The notes: generated by a model from the sequence alone, not told the origin. Shown: positions 12,798 through 27,167, counted from the first letter of the stretch. The stretch: DNA of 64,000 bases from Acanthosoma haemorrhoidale (GCA_930367205.1 OV884014.1:109443138-109507137); one strand, 5' to 3'. Made by a program: numbers and translations.

Positions 12798-14621
12798 TTA
12801 TTAAAAATTTGTTTTTTATAAATCCATCAGATTTAGCCTGGAAGGAGCAATGTCGATGCCATCATCTTAAGTAATAGGTTGTACTGTCAGAATAATGGTC
12901 CTCCCACTTATTGATAATAGTATCCCTCAATCTCTAATTCCCTTCTTGAGAGCTAAAGCAAAGAGTAAGCAGGTCGCATCTCTCTGTCTGCCTCAGTTCT
13001 TTGTGAGAGACAACTTCCTCAGGTCTTGCTCTCTCAATGTGCACTAAGCACCTTTCGCGTGTGAGTCTTATCGTCCTAATTTGCTGCCTTGCAATAATCA
13101 AGAAGGTGTTTTAAACTTGTATCCATGTCCCTTTCTCAAGTATGGTGCTTAAGTAGAATATTTAGTCAATCGTCCATTTTATATTAAGTATTACTCTACA
13201 AAAATTCACTTCCACTGTCTTTAGAAAACCTGGAGGGTATTAAATCGACTGGTTTTCGTTAATCAGCAGTCATTGCAGAAAGCAAATCTATCTCGCCATT
13301 TCTGATTGGGCTATATATGCTATCCCTGAATTTAAAATTTTAAAAAAATATCAAAAGCGTATTATTTTTGCAAGCACTTGACCCGGTGGACCCTCGGCTG
13401 ATCCCGCCTGTACAGGTGAGGTGCTTAGCGCTGCTAAGCCGCCAGCACTTATAACAAGCGCTAAGTACCCATAAGTCCTCACTAAGTACTCAAGCCTCCA
13501 GCAACACTACGTATTCCCCCCTCCTTTGTTGTTCACCGGGGGGGGGGGGGAATCGAACCGGCCATTATTGCCGCGTGTGCTCTCGCTAATTCATTATTCA
13601 TCGTTGAAGGGGGGGAGTGGAGGGGCTGTCGTATGAATACATGAGCACTCGATCCGGGAAAACTTTAGCGCGGGAAAATGTGAGCATCGGCCCATGACCG
13701 CTTATGGAAATTGCGGTGCGCATTGTTGGCGGTGTCTGTTGCTTGTTGGTACTTTATTTACTGCCACAGTACGCTGTATCCTCGGAGGGTTCGGTCATTT
13801 TTCCACTATATACGATTTATTCCATATAATAATACCTCCAGGTACCAATGATGCTTGAAATGGTATTTCTGCCCGACATATCTATGGGCTTACGAAGCTT
13901 TCATATATTTGTTTTTCTTAATAGCCCCTTCCGGCAAGACAATAATACAATTGCAATCGCGTAATACTGAAAAGAAATTGGAAGCGAGGCTTCGTTACTG
14001 AGGAAATGTTGGGACGAGGTCGAATTTATCGTCATTTTTTTCTTTTAATTAATAACCGTTTGTCAGGTAGAATAACCAATTCTACTTTCAGCTGTAACCA
14101 GTGATCATGTTTTGGTTACGGCAACAGGTTCACAGCTCACTCATTTAGTAGAGTAATCTAAACAGAACAACAGGCCCTGTTAAGGTCGATTTAAATCAAA
14201 AATGCATTACCTAACCCGAAGTGAGAAGCTCTACTTTGAGACTGGTCAATCGTTTTTCGTTTGTCTGTAATTTGGATCAATCAATCAATGAATACATTAC
14301 ACCTCAGAATATACTTGTGTAGAAATTAACTTGCTAACTAAGACGGATAGACATGTTCATCGCTCAAATTGTAACTCCATTTAAAATTTCAACAGTCGGT
14401 TAAGCGAGAGAGTGGGTCCTTTAGTCGGAACACAATGACATATGGCTCATTCTTAACGTGTCTCGTCGATGTCTGCTACTGGCAAGTTTCCTCGCATATC
14501 TTCACTCGAGTAGTGTCTCATTATTCCACACGAGAAAAAATCCTTTTACCGTCAATTTTAAGGTGTCATGCAAGGCACAACGGTTTATTTTTTAACTAAA
14601 TAGTGAATTACCTGAATTAAC
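12798..14621. other. No gene seen; GC-rich patch
   Basis: The patch at about 13375-13760 is distinctly GC-rich for this window and includes a run of 13 G at 13538-13550. No open frame or known repeat was recognised in it. The remainder is AT-rich. Confidence 0.45.
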
Positions 14622-14890
14622 AAACAACTTTATTATGATGAAATTACAATCTGCCTTTGTCTCATAGGCAATAAATAATTGAGGTAAGTGTTTTCATTCA
14701 TACCGTATTTACAATTCATCATTCGCTCGCACATTCATACAATATTTACAAACATTTACAAACAGCCCAGGGGCCCCCCAAGTCCACACGGTTGTTGCCT
14801 CCCTCGCAAGCGAAAGAGGAAGCGGAGTCTTGGGAAGTCCCCCACGCTTCCCTACCAGCCACGTCACCGGATACGAGCCAGTAGAGGAAC
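14622..14890 (-). mobile_element. LINE family 1, short 3' fragment
   Basis: Reverse-orientation copy of the 3' UTR and terminal coding segment of the jockey-like LINE, beginning with the ctttattatgatg tail side near 14628. Confidence 0.75.
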
Positions 14891-16564
14891 TAAATAGTAA
14901 AGTAGATACTAAATACTAAAATAGAAATATCTAATTAACATATTAATGATAAATATACGGAAAAATAGATAATAAAGTAAAGAATATTTAACAAAAGCAG
15001 AGGGATCTCTTATATGAGATGCTGAGGAAATATCGTTTATATGACCAAATTGTATTGTAGATAGTCTAAAATCGCTATGTAAGACAACATATGAAGAATT
15101 TAGTACTGATATTTCCGATATTTGTGATTCTTCAACATTCGGTCAAAACGTCCAAGACCTGATATGTTCGATTTCTTGAATTTAATCGTTGTCGGACCGT
15201 CAGGAGGGGATGTAGTTGACCTAGCTACTGAGCTCTATCTGAGAGGTCGAACCAAAGACATGCACTGTTTTCAAGATAAGAGGTAGAGTCTTGGAATTGC
15301 CACGAGTTCAGACTCAGTATCTGAGGGTAGGCGAAAACTGCCCCCATACGAGAACCGCCCGGTGAAGAGGAAAGAGGCAGACTGGATCCCTGGGGGAGGC
15401 ACTACTAGGTACATTTTGTAGGGCCCCAGAGATCGTCGTCAGCATTTTATTTTCCTAAGTTTTTAAACTTGAAAATGAGGAAAAAGGGAAAAATAAAGAA
15501 TAAATTATTTAGAATAAGTGGATTCTTGTCCTCGCTTTGATAACATTTACATTTGTATACATGCGTACATGATTAGAGTGGAGGGTAATCTATCCGATAT
15601 TAGTTAGCTGTCGCTACAATCATTATTGTCCCTTTAGAGAACAACATGCATTTTACACGGGGTCTAAAAGTGACAAATATTGGTTTTTAGGACCACATAC
15701 CGTGTCCGCGTGCACTGGTCCAACTTCGGGCTTGGGCAATCATTAAGACGTAAAGGGACTAATATAGTGTTTCGATTGCTGTGGTAACTACCCTATGGCT
15801 AGATAGCTGGGGATTTAGTATGTGTTCCCTTGGAGCTCCTGCCGTCCTGCAAGGGATTTAGGGACTTTCCTCCTCAGCCCGCAGTTATCCCCTATCACTG
15901 TCGTTTATTCGGGATAGAGGCGTCTGATCCCTGGATCGATCACCTGCCACTATGCCGTTAGTATCGAATAGATTACCCGTCGTGCTATAAACCCCATGAC
16001 TAGAATATCAATGTACACTCTCCGATAAGTTTCACGATAGGTTGTTTTCCACCGATGAAAGATTTGGATCTGAATAGCCAGTTATTATCTATTTCGGACA
16101 TGAATAATTGAATTCATCATGAGTTTGAATCATAAAGAGTTTGCAGTAGATGAGGCAATGAAAAACATTGCTTACTCCATGAAACGCAATTAAGTGTCAT
16201 TTATTAATTAACTGATTGGAAATAAATAATGAATATGTTGAGTAAGGTTCGAAATAAAAATTTTCAATGTTATCGGTATTACAAAGAACATTCAAATAGT
16301 CTCATCCGAAGTCGCTTTTCCTCCATTGAGATGTCTGTGTGTTGTTTCTGTATTTTGTAATATACATTTAAGTTGACATCCTCAACAAAGTCATGAAACG
16401 CATTGTATTTTTCCCTGTTGTACATTATAAATAGGTAGATCCCCATCTGCGTTGCCCTAATTATGCTATTTACTACAAAAGTATAAAGAGAGAGTGATGA
16501 TACTTTCTCACTGTCTACGTTGATCTGGGAGTGGAACTGAAGACTAAGCATCAGGTACAACTGG
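14891..16564. other. No gene seen
   Basis: Mixed DNA. The segment at about 15575-15615 resembles the end of the repeat family at 25485-26155 (gttagctgtcgctaca against gttagcggtcgctaca). It may be a decayed copy of that tail. The minus-strand frame at 16279-16773 is antisense to, or outside, the LINE family 3 copy and is not supported. Confidence 0.4.
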
Positions 16565-17215
16565 GCACTATGGCATGCCCCTTTTCGTGATATGAAGGCT
16601 CCCGACATCCACGAAAAGTTCGAAGTGCCCACCATCACCGAAGCCATCCAAAGAAGACACATCAAGTTCTTTGACTCGATGAAACATAGCCAAAATCCTC
16701 TATTCCGAGACATGACACCGGCAAGATGGCAACTCTCAAGATATGGTAAAGCAGACCAAATGGTGGACATCACGGCGCTTGGCCCACCAACAACAAGCCT
16801 CTAACGGGCACCCAACACTGCTATCCGACTAAAAAAGACTACACTACATGCCTAGAGGGACTCTAGGCCTAGCCACCAGTGGACTCTCACTACTGTGCCG
16901 CAACTATCAACCTCTACCGAGGCTTCCCACACTCCTTAATTCCCTCACACCACCTTCAAGCAGGTACTCCTAGCACAAGGATCCGCTCAACCCAAATATC
17001 CCTTTATTTTCCCTCATCCTTAATCTTATAATTAGAGAGCTAAGAGAAAAAAAAAGTATTATTTTGCTTGCATTGATTACATAGCTTCTATGCCGATTCA
17101 GACCTTGTATGGAGTGTACCGATGCTACCGGACATATAAAATGTAGTATGTAAATAGATTCGCCTAAGGATCTATAGTAAATAAAAGTTGTGTCATTTTT
17201 TTTTAAGGGGATTGG
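16565..17215 (+). mobile_element. LINE family 3, 3' end
   Basis: Encodes the same C-terminal segment as the copy at 27.2 kb (FRDMKAPDIHEKFEVPTITE, RRHIKFFDSMKHSQNP) and stops near 16804. The shared 3' UTR follows, with the short hairpin atgcctagagggactctagg near 16848. An eight-residue gap relative to the 27-kb copy lies at TPARW. The motif tgtaaatagattcgcct near 17150 marks the end. Confidence 0.75.
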
Positions 17216-19167
17216 GAGGAAAAAATCAATAGCATAACTATTAATTATACCTAGGTTTCAAATAGAAATAATTTTTCATCAGACATTGGCATACACAAGG
17301 GGCTTATATCCCCAAAATAATTAAGTTAAAATATTTTAAAAACGGATTTTTACTAAAAAACTTTTTAAAAAACGTAAATTTTTATGCCTTTTTGTAATTT
17401 CCTGAAGCCAAAACCGTATTTAAATTTCAAATACAATAAATAGATCCTTTGTAATGAGCAGTGCTTACCTGACTTGATCCCACTCACTAATAAGCCCATT
17501 CTGCTTGGGCCCTGAGAGCTGTCTATATTTTGTACTGGGCAGAAAGTTAGTATCTCTATTCTAAGAACAATCGCACTAAAAGTAAAATTCCATCCTCAAA
17601 GCTAATAAGGAAATTACTTCTATATATGGCTAATTCTCACGAAATTCCGAAATTCTTGTCCTTTGAGTTTTAACAAAAATCTAACGAACATATTGCTGTT
17701 ACTAGAAGTTTCGCTTATTATTTTAGAAGCACATAAGTAAATAAAACAAAAAAACACTTATATAATGTCCGTAAAATCATTCCCTCACTATGCCCCAAGC
17801 TACAAATTAAATCACTTTTATATTATCAAACAAACAAAAAAATGTAATAAAAGTCTACTTTCAAGTTTTTTCGATTAAATAATTTTCATTGTTTCGTTTA
17901 TTTTGCTCAAGAAGCGATTGCTTTATTATCTTTAAGACTAAATAGTATAAAAGGAGAACTTTACTCCTTTGGTAAAACTCCAGTTAAGTTAATGTTGTAC
18001 TACCAGCAACTTTGTGATTTTCTGTTTCAGCTAATGTAAGAAAATAATATTTGATTACTAAATAAAAAAATAATTAAAAAATAATCAATTTTATTTTCAA
18101 AGGTTTATAAATTGATTGTAATGGCCATTCCCTTCACATAAGTTGTCATTCCCTCACTTTAAATTTTTTTATATATCCTCATAATCCTTGTAAAACACGT
18201 TTATTCTAGGGACCACTATATAATTGCAATCTTGTATCATCAGTACCAAATAATTCATGGAAAATAAATACAAATTCATTTCGATATTATTTGTCAGTTT
18301 ATGATAAAACCGAATTTCGGGATTTGATGAGAATTACCCATATATGGAGGTATAAAAAACGTCTATTGTTTATTTTAAGTTTCATTATTTCAAACATCTC
18401 TTAATTACATTCAATTTCAAATGTTCAAATGGAAAAACAACTTTATAACTGAGATAGTAATAAAAAAAAATAAAAAAAATGCCCCATTTTCTTTGTTTAA
18501 GTTATGGCGTTTTGTCTGTTCGTTTTAATTAACATCGTAATTAATTAGAAAGACATTTAATTACAAACGAGTTATGCTACTTTCAAAAAGAAATAAATTA
18601 AAAATATTTTTTTCCGTTTATATCACTTGTTTGTATTTGATATTTTTAAATTCAGTTGTTAGAATATGTTTTTTAACAACAATTTTGGAGAACAGAGAAG
18701 GAACATTAAACATCCAGTTTCTTTCGGTGTTGAGCTAATATCGACATCGTGTATGTGTTTATAAACTGTAACTAATTCCAAGTTTATTTAATTCTTTTAA
18801 AATAATTTCGGACAATTTTTTTGAAATTTAGTTTATAAATTGTACAAAGTAATTCGATCAATGATTAGAGAAAAGGGGATAACTCAGAATGGATGCAATG
18901 CAAATTTTTACTTATTTTTCCGTGGTTCAACTGCGAACATATTTCGCCTGTTCATATGGACTAAAGGTACATGTCAACAATGGCTGGAACTGCCTTGGTT
19001 AAGATAACTATAATAAATAAATTAAAGATTTTGATTAAACACATTTTTTAAGGTTTTCTCGCAGTGAAATGTTTAGCGCAAGGATATAAAGGCTCTAGGT
19101 TCGAATCACAAGATGAAAATTAAATTTTATATCATCTCCATTTAAAATAAATTAGTTTCAGCCCATA
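17216..19167. other. AT-rich DNA, no gene seen
   Basis: Very AT-rich. A short tRNA-like motif (aggttcgaatcac near 19098, resembling an internal promoter box B) precedes the LINE and could be a SINE remnant. It is too short to call. Confidence 0.45.
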
Positions 19168-20430
19168 AGAATTTCACGATATAGCTCAAGCTTTTGACAG
19201 GGTTTGGCACGCAGGTTTGCTCTACAAGCTCAAAAGATATTTACCACAGACCCTATTCCTAATCCTACAATCCTACCTTTCAAACCGTTTCTTCCAAGTC
19301 CGCTGTGGTTTGGAATATTCTAACTACTATCCCATTAAAGCAGGAGTTCCACAGGGCAGCGTCCTGGGTCCCATCCTCTATAATCTATACACTGCTGATG
19401 TCCCCTCTACTACCAATACCTTCTTGGCCACATTTGCAGATGACACTGCAGTCTTGTCATCCCATCCAGACCCCGACATAGCATCCCATAGCCTTCAAAA
19501 ACACCTTGACGAGATCGAGTATTGGTGCAATCAATGGCGGATCAAAGTTAATGAAGCAAAATGCTCCCACATTACCTTCACCCTTTGTCGCAAGTCTGGT
19601 CCACTAGTTTATTTTAATTCTATTCCTCTCCCTGTATCCGAGACAGTACGGTACTTAGGCTTCCATCTTGACAAACGACTGACCTGGAACCCACATACGA
19701 GACTAAAAAGACAAGAACTAAACAGACGCTTTGGACAACTGTACAGACTACTTCAAAGGACATCCCATCTCTCAATAGAAAATAAACTACTAATCTACAA
19801 AGTTATACTTAAACCCATCTGGACATACGGAATAGAGCTATGGGGGACAGCAAAAAATTCTAACATCAAGCGTATCCAATCCTTTCAATCAAAAGTCCTG
19901 AGAACAATAGTAAATGCCCCTTATTATGTCAGCAACAAAACCCTTCATAACGACCTTAATATACCCTACATTCTAGAACTCATCCCTTCCAACTTTACGA
20001 AATTCCACAGTAGCCTTTCCAACCACCCTAATCCTGTAGCACAGTCAATGCACTGCGCCACTCATCCCTATAATCCTCCTCGGAGACTGAAACGGCAGTG
20101 GCCTCGTGACCTGCTATAATCGCGTGACAGTGGGAGTCCTGGCAATGGCTAGTTTCTCCAATCATATCCTGAGCGTCTGTGGCTCTCGCGCTCTTGGTCA
20201 GCCTCCACTGGCTAGTATCCGGTGACGCGGCTGACGGAGGAGCGTGGGGGACTTCCCAAGACTCCGCTTTCTCTTTGCGGTGGATTTGGGGGGTCTCTGG
20301 GCTGTCTGTAAATATTGTATGAATGAGCGAGTGAATGATGAACTGTAAATATTGTATGAATGAGAGCATATATCTTAATTACTTATTGCCTTATAAAAGG
20401 CAGATTGTAATTATTGCACAATAAAGGAAT
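19168..20430 (+). mobile_element. LINE family 1 (jockey-like), longest copy
   Basis: A 5'-truncated non-LTR retrotransposon. It opens inside the reverse transcriptase at the AFDRVWHAGLL motif (about 19185). A long open frame runs to 20119, followed by a 3' UTR with tandemly similar attgtatgaatgag motifs and a tail gcacaataaagg near 20420. Eight other fragments of the same family lie in this window on both strands, so the family has been prolific. Confidence 0.85.
19217..20119 (+). CDS. LINE reverse transcriptase, C-terminal 300 residues
   Basis: The frame holds the downstream half of a jockey-type reverse transcriptase: the GVPQGSVLGPILYNLYTAD motif near residue 45, the catalytic FADDTAVLSS near residue 75, the LGFHLDKRLTW thumb motif, and a long C-terminal extension ending in KRQWPRDLL. 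The frame is also open upstream to about 19170, so the displayed Met is internal and not a true start. The endonuclease domain and first ORF are missing. The catalytic aspartates are present, but the truncated protein is unlikely to be functional. Confidence 0.85.
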   Translation: MLYKLKRYLPQTLFLILQSYLSNRFFQVRCGLEYSNYYPIKAGVPQGSVLGPILYNLYTADVPSTTNTFLATFADDTAVLSSHPDPDIASHSLQKHLDEIEYWCNQWRIKVNEAKCSHITFTLCRKSGPLVYFNSIPLPVSETVRYLGFHLDKRLTWNPHTRLKRQELNRRFGQLYRLLQRTSHLSIENKLLIYKVILKPIWTYGIELWGTAKNSNIKRIQSFQSKVLRTIVNAPYYVSNKTLHNDLNIPYILELIPSNFTKFHSSLSNHPNPVAQSMHCATHPYNPPRRLKRQWPRDLL

Positions 20431-23400
20431 TAGGAATTTCAAAAAAACGGATACAGTTTTCAGAGCCAAGAATAGATAAGCTGTAATCAATGTCATCATT
20501 GCTCTCAAAGTTATTATTTGTTAAATAAGACATTGAGCAATTTTTAGGTTTAGTTTCGAAAACGAAAAACACAAACTGTTTTTACGCTTGTGCTGTTCTG
20601 TTTTTTGACGTACAAGCATTGAATGAAAAACCACCGCAAAGGCTCGATTTGGTTATTCGGCGACATGGAAACGGTTTTCAGCTTCATAAAACTTAATTGA
20701 CGATTATTAATTACTTAGTAATAAAAAAAAAGTAATTTCTAAAATTTTTAGTAGGGTACCAAATTAATGGTGCTTGATTAATGAGGACGTTGCTCAATAC
20801 TATACCTTAAATATATGACACTTTACTGGACTACTATTTACCTAAAGTCATAAAATTAAAACTGGTATGGTAACTCCTATTCTCCGCTTACAGGCGTATT
20901 ATTCTGCGTATTCTAGGTCCTACGATGTTTATCAGATAAATAAGATTGTCTCCAATGTTTCCTCGTTTAATGTTATACATATTTGAAGAGAGAACAGTGT
21001 TCTTAAATTTCCGACAATTTCCGCCATATTTTACCGTTTCTGTCATGTTGGTACAACTTCTGTTGCCACGTGATCAGGTTTCGTTGCTGCTTTCTGTGGA
21101 GCTGTAGCTAAGTCAATATTTTTGTAGAAATGATGACTCGGTTAATTGGAAAATAAATTTTTGTAGTGCCTCTGAGGCTTTTCAGGATGGTTTCCTGACA
21201 AAGTGCCTATATCGCTTCTGAACAATAAAATGGACAAATTCATATTTCCCATATCGCCTGAGATCGCTGAACTTGAAGAAAAAATACTTTACAAGAGTGA
21301 TAACTGGTGCCGGTGAAGAAAGAATAGGGTGATGGTCGAAGTTGGAAGAGGATACGTTTGGGGACTCTACATAACTTTTTAGTTTCAGAAATTTGCAATA
21401 CATATTGTGACAACTAGTCATTTTTTTCTTGAACATTTTAATGTGGTCATTTTTGAATAAAGTGAATTAAAAATAAAAGACTGGTTTTGAATCCTGCTCA
21501 TTTCTGAAAATACTCACCCTTGTACTGAATGTATGATTTGCACTGAGAAACAAGTGAGACGACTCTCCTTATCGTTTGACAGTAATACCTTGTATCTTGT
21601 TGCTCCAGTTCAGTCTTTATTAGAATGTGTTCTGATTGAACTTCAGTGTAGTTCAAATGATGAATCTCCAAATTCACTAGCAGTCGAAAAATATCACATA
21701 TTTCCTGGAAAGCCGTGTATCAAATCATTTATCTTTCGGATCTGATAAAATAAAATACGTTTTAGCTATAGGTAAATAAATAATTTGTAAATAAGTAACC
21801 ATTTCGAAAGTGGAACTCTCCGTAAATGTCGCCACAATGTCCGAACCATCGAAAATTTGTAATAACATTTTGTTTTTTTTCCACGTGTACGACACGCAAA
21901 TTTTTTTTTTTTTTTCCCGCCTCAACTAAATTACGACCAGCCGTGGGTTTTCCCGTTGACTTCCGGGAAACGGAAACCGATAAATTGGTCAGGCTTGATA
22001 TTAGAAAATTTACAAAGAGCCAATATTAAAAGAGCAATTTGTGGGGATGGTAATAAAAGAGTGGCCTCGAAAATGCAATCAAACTTCAAATGTAAAATGC
22101 AAATGGTGGTGACATTCGCTCACTATTGATGTCCTTTCCGCTTCTGTAGCTTGTTTTTTTTTCATAGCACAAGAATAAGTTAGTCGCTTCATATTGCATT
22201 CACATCTTTCCCTATATTCTTTTGAGTACATTTTTGAATCCTGCTCTTTTCTGAAGATTTTATCGTACCAGAATATGCAGGTAAAGGTAGGTGGGGGGGG
22301 GGTTGTATTTTGAATAGTACGAGTCGAGAATCGATCCAGTCAGAAAATAGAACGATGGTATTCAAATGGAGGTAAGCCCACTTGGGACAGTTTAAGTAGT
22401 GATCAAGACCTTGCCGAGTGATGAATAAATATTTTTGAGTACATTAAAACTTTTATAATAGTGTCGGAAAGTGAATTGTTGGTTGATGATTTTCCAAATT
22501 CTATGTGATTGGGGCAAAATTGCAGATCACTGTGAATTTTATAAAATTTGCCTTTTTCGGAAGCCTCGTTACTAACATTGGGAATCACACTATATTGTCG
22601 TTCACGTTTATTTTTATATCGACTTTGTAACATTAGGTTAATAATTGATGTCACCTGATCGATACATCGTTTTGACAGGGAAATAGTCAAGTCTATTCGG
22701 CCTACCGGATTATACTTCTGTGACTATGACGTCAGCACGTTATGATGTTCTGCCGAATTCACAGAAAATCGCAAGTGGGTGTGGTATAGTCTCAAAAATG
22801 ACTAGGCATAGTATTTTTTTAGTATCAATTAAATTTATTTAATAGAATGATTATTCTTTAGAAATAACGTGCACAGGCATACCCCGCAGGTATCTAATGG
22901 TCGATCGACCATGGAAAGAATGTGTGATAGTCAGCAAATAGAAAATAGCTGGTTCTATTCCAAGGGAGTCAGGTCGTCAGAGGGAGCTGACCTGGCTGAT
23001 TGGAGTTTGGAGGAAAATCCCCAGGCACCAACAATACAGAGAGAGTCTCCTATAATTTTAGATCATTGTATGATCGATTAGCTAACTATCATTTTAATTT
23101 TCTATAAACATATATATTAACATTACATATTTGAAAAAGACAAAATTATTAAAGATCGCAAAAGGTTCATCGTTATGAACTGTGAGTCGAATGCATTTTT
23201 GAATATTTGACTGGCGGACGTAACTTACACGGAAAAGTACACACAAAGTTCGTGTACTTAATTTTTTTTTTTTAAACTCATGGACTACAAAACAATTATC
23301 AGATCAATACGAAGCTACAAACTCGCAATGTAGCTTCATCACAAATCATTGAATTTTGGAAGTGAAAGTTTGTAAAATATTTTAAAGAACGAATTGTTAA

Positions 23401-25484
23401 CACAAGTTCACGTGACGGTGGTGTTACAGAAGAGTAATTGTTTGTATTCTCAAGGGAAATCACACTTTGGGGAAAAACAGAAGGAACAAAAAAAGCCCTG
23501 GAAGAAAATATAAAAATAAGAAGGGAGAGATATAGGAAAATATTGAAAAGGTATGAAGAGAATATATAGAACGAAGAGATTGACTGGAGGGATATGTGAG
23601 GGGGTGGTTGGGGGTGCGCCCCCCTACATCTCCAGGATTACTATCCAGCACCTCAGCGAGGGTGAACGGCTTTCTCGCACGGTCCCTGCCTTGACCGGTC
23701 ACAGCTGGTCACATCCGTCCCGACTATAAGGGTATCGGACCTGTCCTAACGCTAACAGCTAGGGACCATTCAATTCCAAATGATTACAGTCTATAAGACT
23801 AAATAGTAATAGTCAGATTCAATCAGCTTTAGATCGACAGAAATTATACAAAATTTCACAGCGTTCAGATCAAATCACAATTAATGACTAGATCTTGTAT
23901 CTTCGACATCAAACGATTCACATTACAGCCCATTTACAGATTAATTTGTCAGTGAAATCTTAATCTTTTCGATGCTCACAGCGAAAAGTCATTTATAAAA
24001 AAAAAAAGTGATTTTGTTTTTGTTGGAAGTGTAGGGGTGGAAAAATGTAATATGGAATTTGTTTTTTTCCTAAAAAGCTTTTTATTAAAACATCTTCAGG
24101 TTTTTGTAACTTGTGAATAATGCAAGCTAATTGAGTATAATCCCGCCAAAACATAAATAAAAAAAAAAACAATGCTGAAAAAATTGCCAAAAGGTTGCGG
24201 ACATGCGCAAAATTGGTATCCTCGCCAAGCTAGAGGCGAAAATACAAACACCCTCAAGGGTTAGAGAGCAATGTATTTAGAGTTTTTTCCGAATGGGTTG
24301 ACTAGTGCACTATTAGGAAGTTAGGATGGAGTGAAGTAGGCTAGCGGTGAAGTTTCATATTAAGTTGGGAAATAGCCACGGCCTGATTAGTAAGTAGGGG
24401 GGGAGACCGAAAGCTTTTAAGTCCCTTCTTTGGTAAGTGAGTTAGAAGTGAAAAGGTAAATTCGGTTTCTGTGCATTAGCCCTTAGTGCCTCGTAGGCCG
24501 TTTACCTTGTGTCCGCTCTTATAATGCTTCGGTGTTCCTCAGAAGGGTGCCTCTTAATATTTCTACTGTGAAAGATTGTCATGAAGAAGAAGTATGAATG
24601 GAAGAGTATCTCGAGGATCACTATGTTGGGTCGAGGTAAAAGAGTCAGTAGCTATATTTCCATCAAATTTATTCCTGGACAATGTCTGCCTGTGTCAATA
24701 AACATAATGGAAAGCTAACAATTCTTATTCACCAGCCCAAGCCTATCTCCAAACATACTCTTCTCCTCATCTATATACTCAAGGATAGCAATTAACTTAC
24801 AGTTTAATTAAAAGGAAGTCAATTTGAACAGTTATATTGGACGTGCGAGAGTCCGGAATAGCCAATAGAATCCTTGTTCCAGCTCACTGTGATGTGGCTA
24901 AAGCGCATGCTTTGAAATGTCAACGTATCACCAACTGAGAGGATATTAATATGAATAAACGTGCTTGAGAAATAAATAAAAAGCACTATATGGGAAGAAA
25001 ATTTACCAACAACACTCGGGGATATCCATGATACGTTTAATCATCATTATCTAACAACAGAAAACTTATTCTTATTACTCTAAACAAAATATTATTGGTT
25101 GATGAGATATATAGAAACACTACATTAAATATTGAATTTCCGAAGTATAGAGAACAGAACTCTAATATTGAAATTAATTGGCTCTAAATATGGCATGGTA
25201 TTCACATAAATGTTTAACGGGCTATGACACATCACTAATTAATAATTCACTGTGGTTTTTAATGGCCAAAACTATTGGACTCCTTAACTAGGCCTTAGAT
25301 TTCAGCATCAATTATCCAGCTTGACATTTGAACAAGAGGTGTCATCTCAGTTCAACGTCAAGCAAGCAAGTTTGGCGTTGTTTTTCAGCTTGCGATGAAG
25401 CCGTGAAAGTGGGAGGAAATATAAATTGAAAAGGTGGGAGCAAAGTCACGCTTCTTTAGTCTTACGCTAGTTAATCCGTTCGTC
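20431..25484. other. Intronic DNA, no gene seen
   Basis: About 5 kb of AT-rich DNA. Several short open frames (for example 21533-21745, 22403-22690, 23460-23702) lack domain, splice or repeat support. A G run lies near 22290. The patch at about 23600-23720 is GC-richer and unrecognised. Confidence 0.5.
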
Positions 25485-26155
25485 CTAGGGAATAATTCCA
25501 GAATATGTAGGTGTCGGGTCGTCACTAGGGATGTGCCTGATCACCCTAGCCCTGGTTACAAGTGCGGATTGTTCGAGTTTATAACCTGGACAATCGTTCC
25601 ATGATGGCGTTACTATCTGACTCCATTTATGAAAGGTATGTGCCCGACAATGCCCTATGTTCAAGAGAAGAGGTACAGAGGTTTCATAAAGAATTAGTCC
25701 AGTTTTCAGAGTTCGAGCGGAAACCAAGCTAGCGTCACCGAGTAAAGGCCACGGGGGAGTCGCGAGAGAGACTAACTAAGAGGGCCAGTAGCCCTGCCTT
25801 AAGTACCCTCTCTACTTCCTGCTGGGAGGCGGAAAGGGTCTGATCCGGCGGCGGTTCACACGCACACCTGGGGCGAGGAACGTGACCGTGACTGCCGCAT
25901 CCTTACCCGACCCGGGGACAAGCCCTGGAGGTAGAGAGGCCCCCTAAAGGGTTGTTAAGTTTATGACTGCCAGCTGGTGACCCTTTCTCGTGTGAATTAG
26001 TTGGCTTCCGCCATTTATTGCTTAACACTTTTACAATGATTTACATTTGTTTATAATACATTTAGTTCATGTTATTTTACTTTTGCTTACAATATATATG
26101 CAATAGAGTATAGGGTGATTTATCTTAAGTAGTTAGCGGTCGCTACAGTAGGGAA
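25485..26155 (+). repeat. Unnamed interspersed repeat, family R
   Basis: Aligned by eye with the reverse complement of about 60545-61395. Shared blocks include tcaccctagccctggttaca, gcgttactatctgactccat, gaggtttcataaagaa and the end block tagagtatagggtgatttat followed by gttagcggtcgctaca. No long open frame is present. The conserved end block suggests the 3' end of a nonautonomous retroelement, or one end of a DNA transposon. The family is not identified. Confidence 0.6.
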
Positions 26156-27167
26156 TATGTTTCCTTATTGTTAACTTATTCTAAATTTTCCTCTAAGTCC
26201 ATTGGGCTTGAAAACATTTTATCTTTCTACATCATTTACCTACGGTAATTAATAACGAAACTACAAATTAACATAAAATGAAAATTTCCGTTTATTCTTC
26301 ATAAGACAAGGGGTCAAAATCGCAAATCAGTGAGCCAAATTTCCTCCGGTTAGAAAAAATGAAAGCTACAAGCTAAAGATTCAAAGTGAGAAAGAAAACA
26401 TTTCGTGATACGCGGGTATTATGAAAACAGCAGAAAAATAGAAAGTTGGTGTAAACCTTGTAGGACTTACGTACAAACTTGTTCGCCTGCAAACATCTTC
26501 AGGGGGTAGCTCCCAGCTAGGAAAGTCTATCCCACTGAAGCCCAAGCCAAACAGGCAGTAATAGTTTTAATTTCTTTTTTTTTTTCTGTCAAATACTGTT
26601 CAATGGTCCAAATAATATATTTACAATAAATTATTTCCATGATTTGAGTAGGAACTGTTGATTGATTTCCTAAGTTGTATTGTATAGGCAGTCAAAAGGA
26701 GTTTCTTGTACACGCTATTTTGTCAAGACGAGCATTTACATACCGTTACTTTTCACTAAATTAAATCACCGGTTGAGTTAAAGTCACATTGCAGATTTCA
26801 GTAACAGTTTTAACGGCTTTGTGAAATTACAGTTCAAAAAAAAACAATAAAAGCAAAAGTAGCATATTATTGATCAGGGCTATGAGCTCTTTAATTTGAC
26901 TTGGACAATCGATATGGTGTTTTATGGAATTAAGAATATTTTTTTGGCTTATCACGTGGAATTGCGAAATACGACTCCATGTTAATACAGGTCAAACAGG
27001 GGGGTATATAATGTTTTCTAATTTTGAAAAAAAAATAATGAAATCTATTCAAATTACTTTAAATTTGATTTCGTTAAGCGAGAGTTAAAAATACACAGCT
27101 GGGAAGAACTTCAAATTAACAGAAAAGGATGCCAATTTCTTTGCTTTCAATTTCAATTTGCACAATA
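26156..27167. other. No gene seen
   Basis: AT-rich intronic DNA with A and T runs; nothing recognised. Confidence 0.5.

Noticed and set aside
13660..13690. E2F-like site ttagcgcgggaaaa near 13666
   Set aside because: A single motif in an intron without a nearby promoter or gene start; it could be chance in a GC-rich patch.
16279..16773. 164-codon minus-strand frame
   Set aside because: It is partly antisense to the LINE family 3 copy, with no domain in the remainder.
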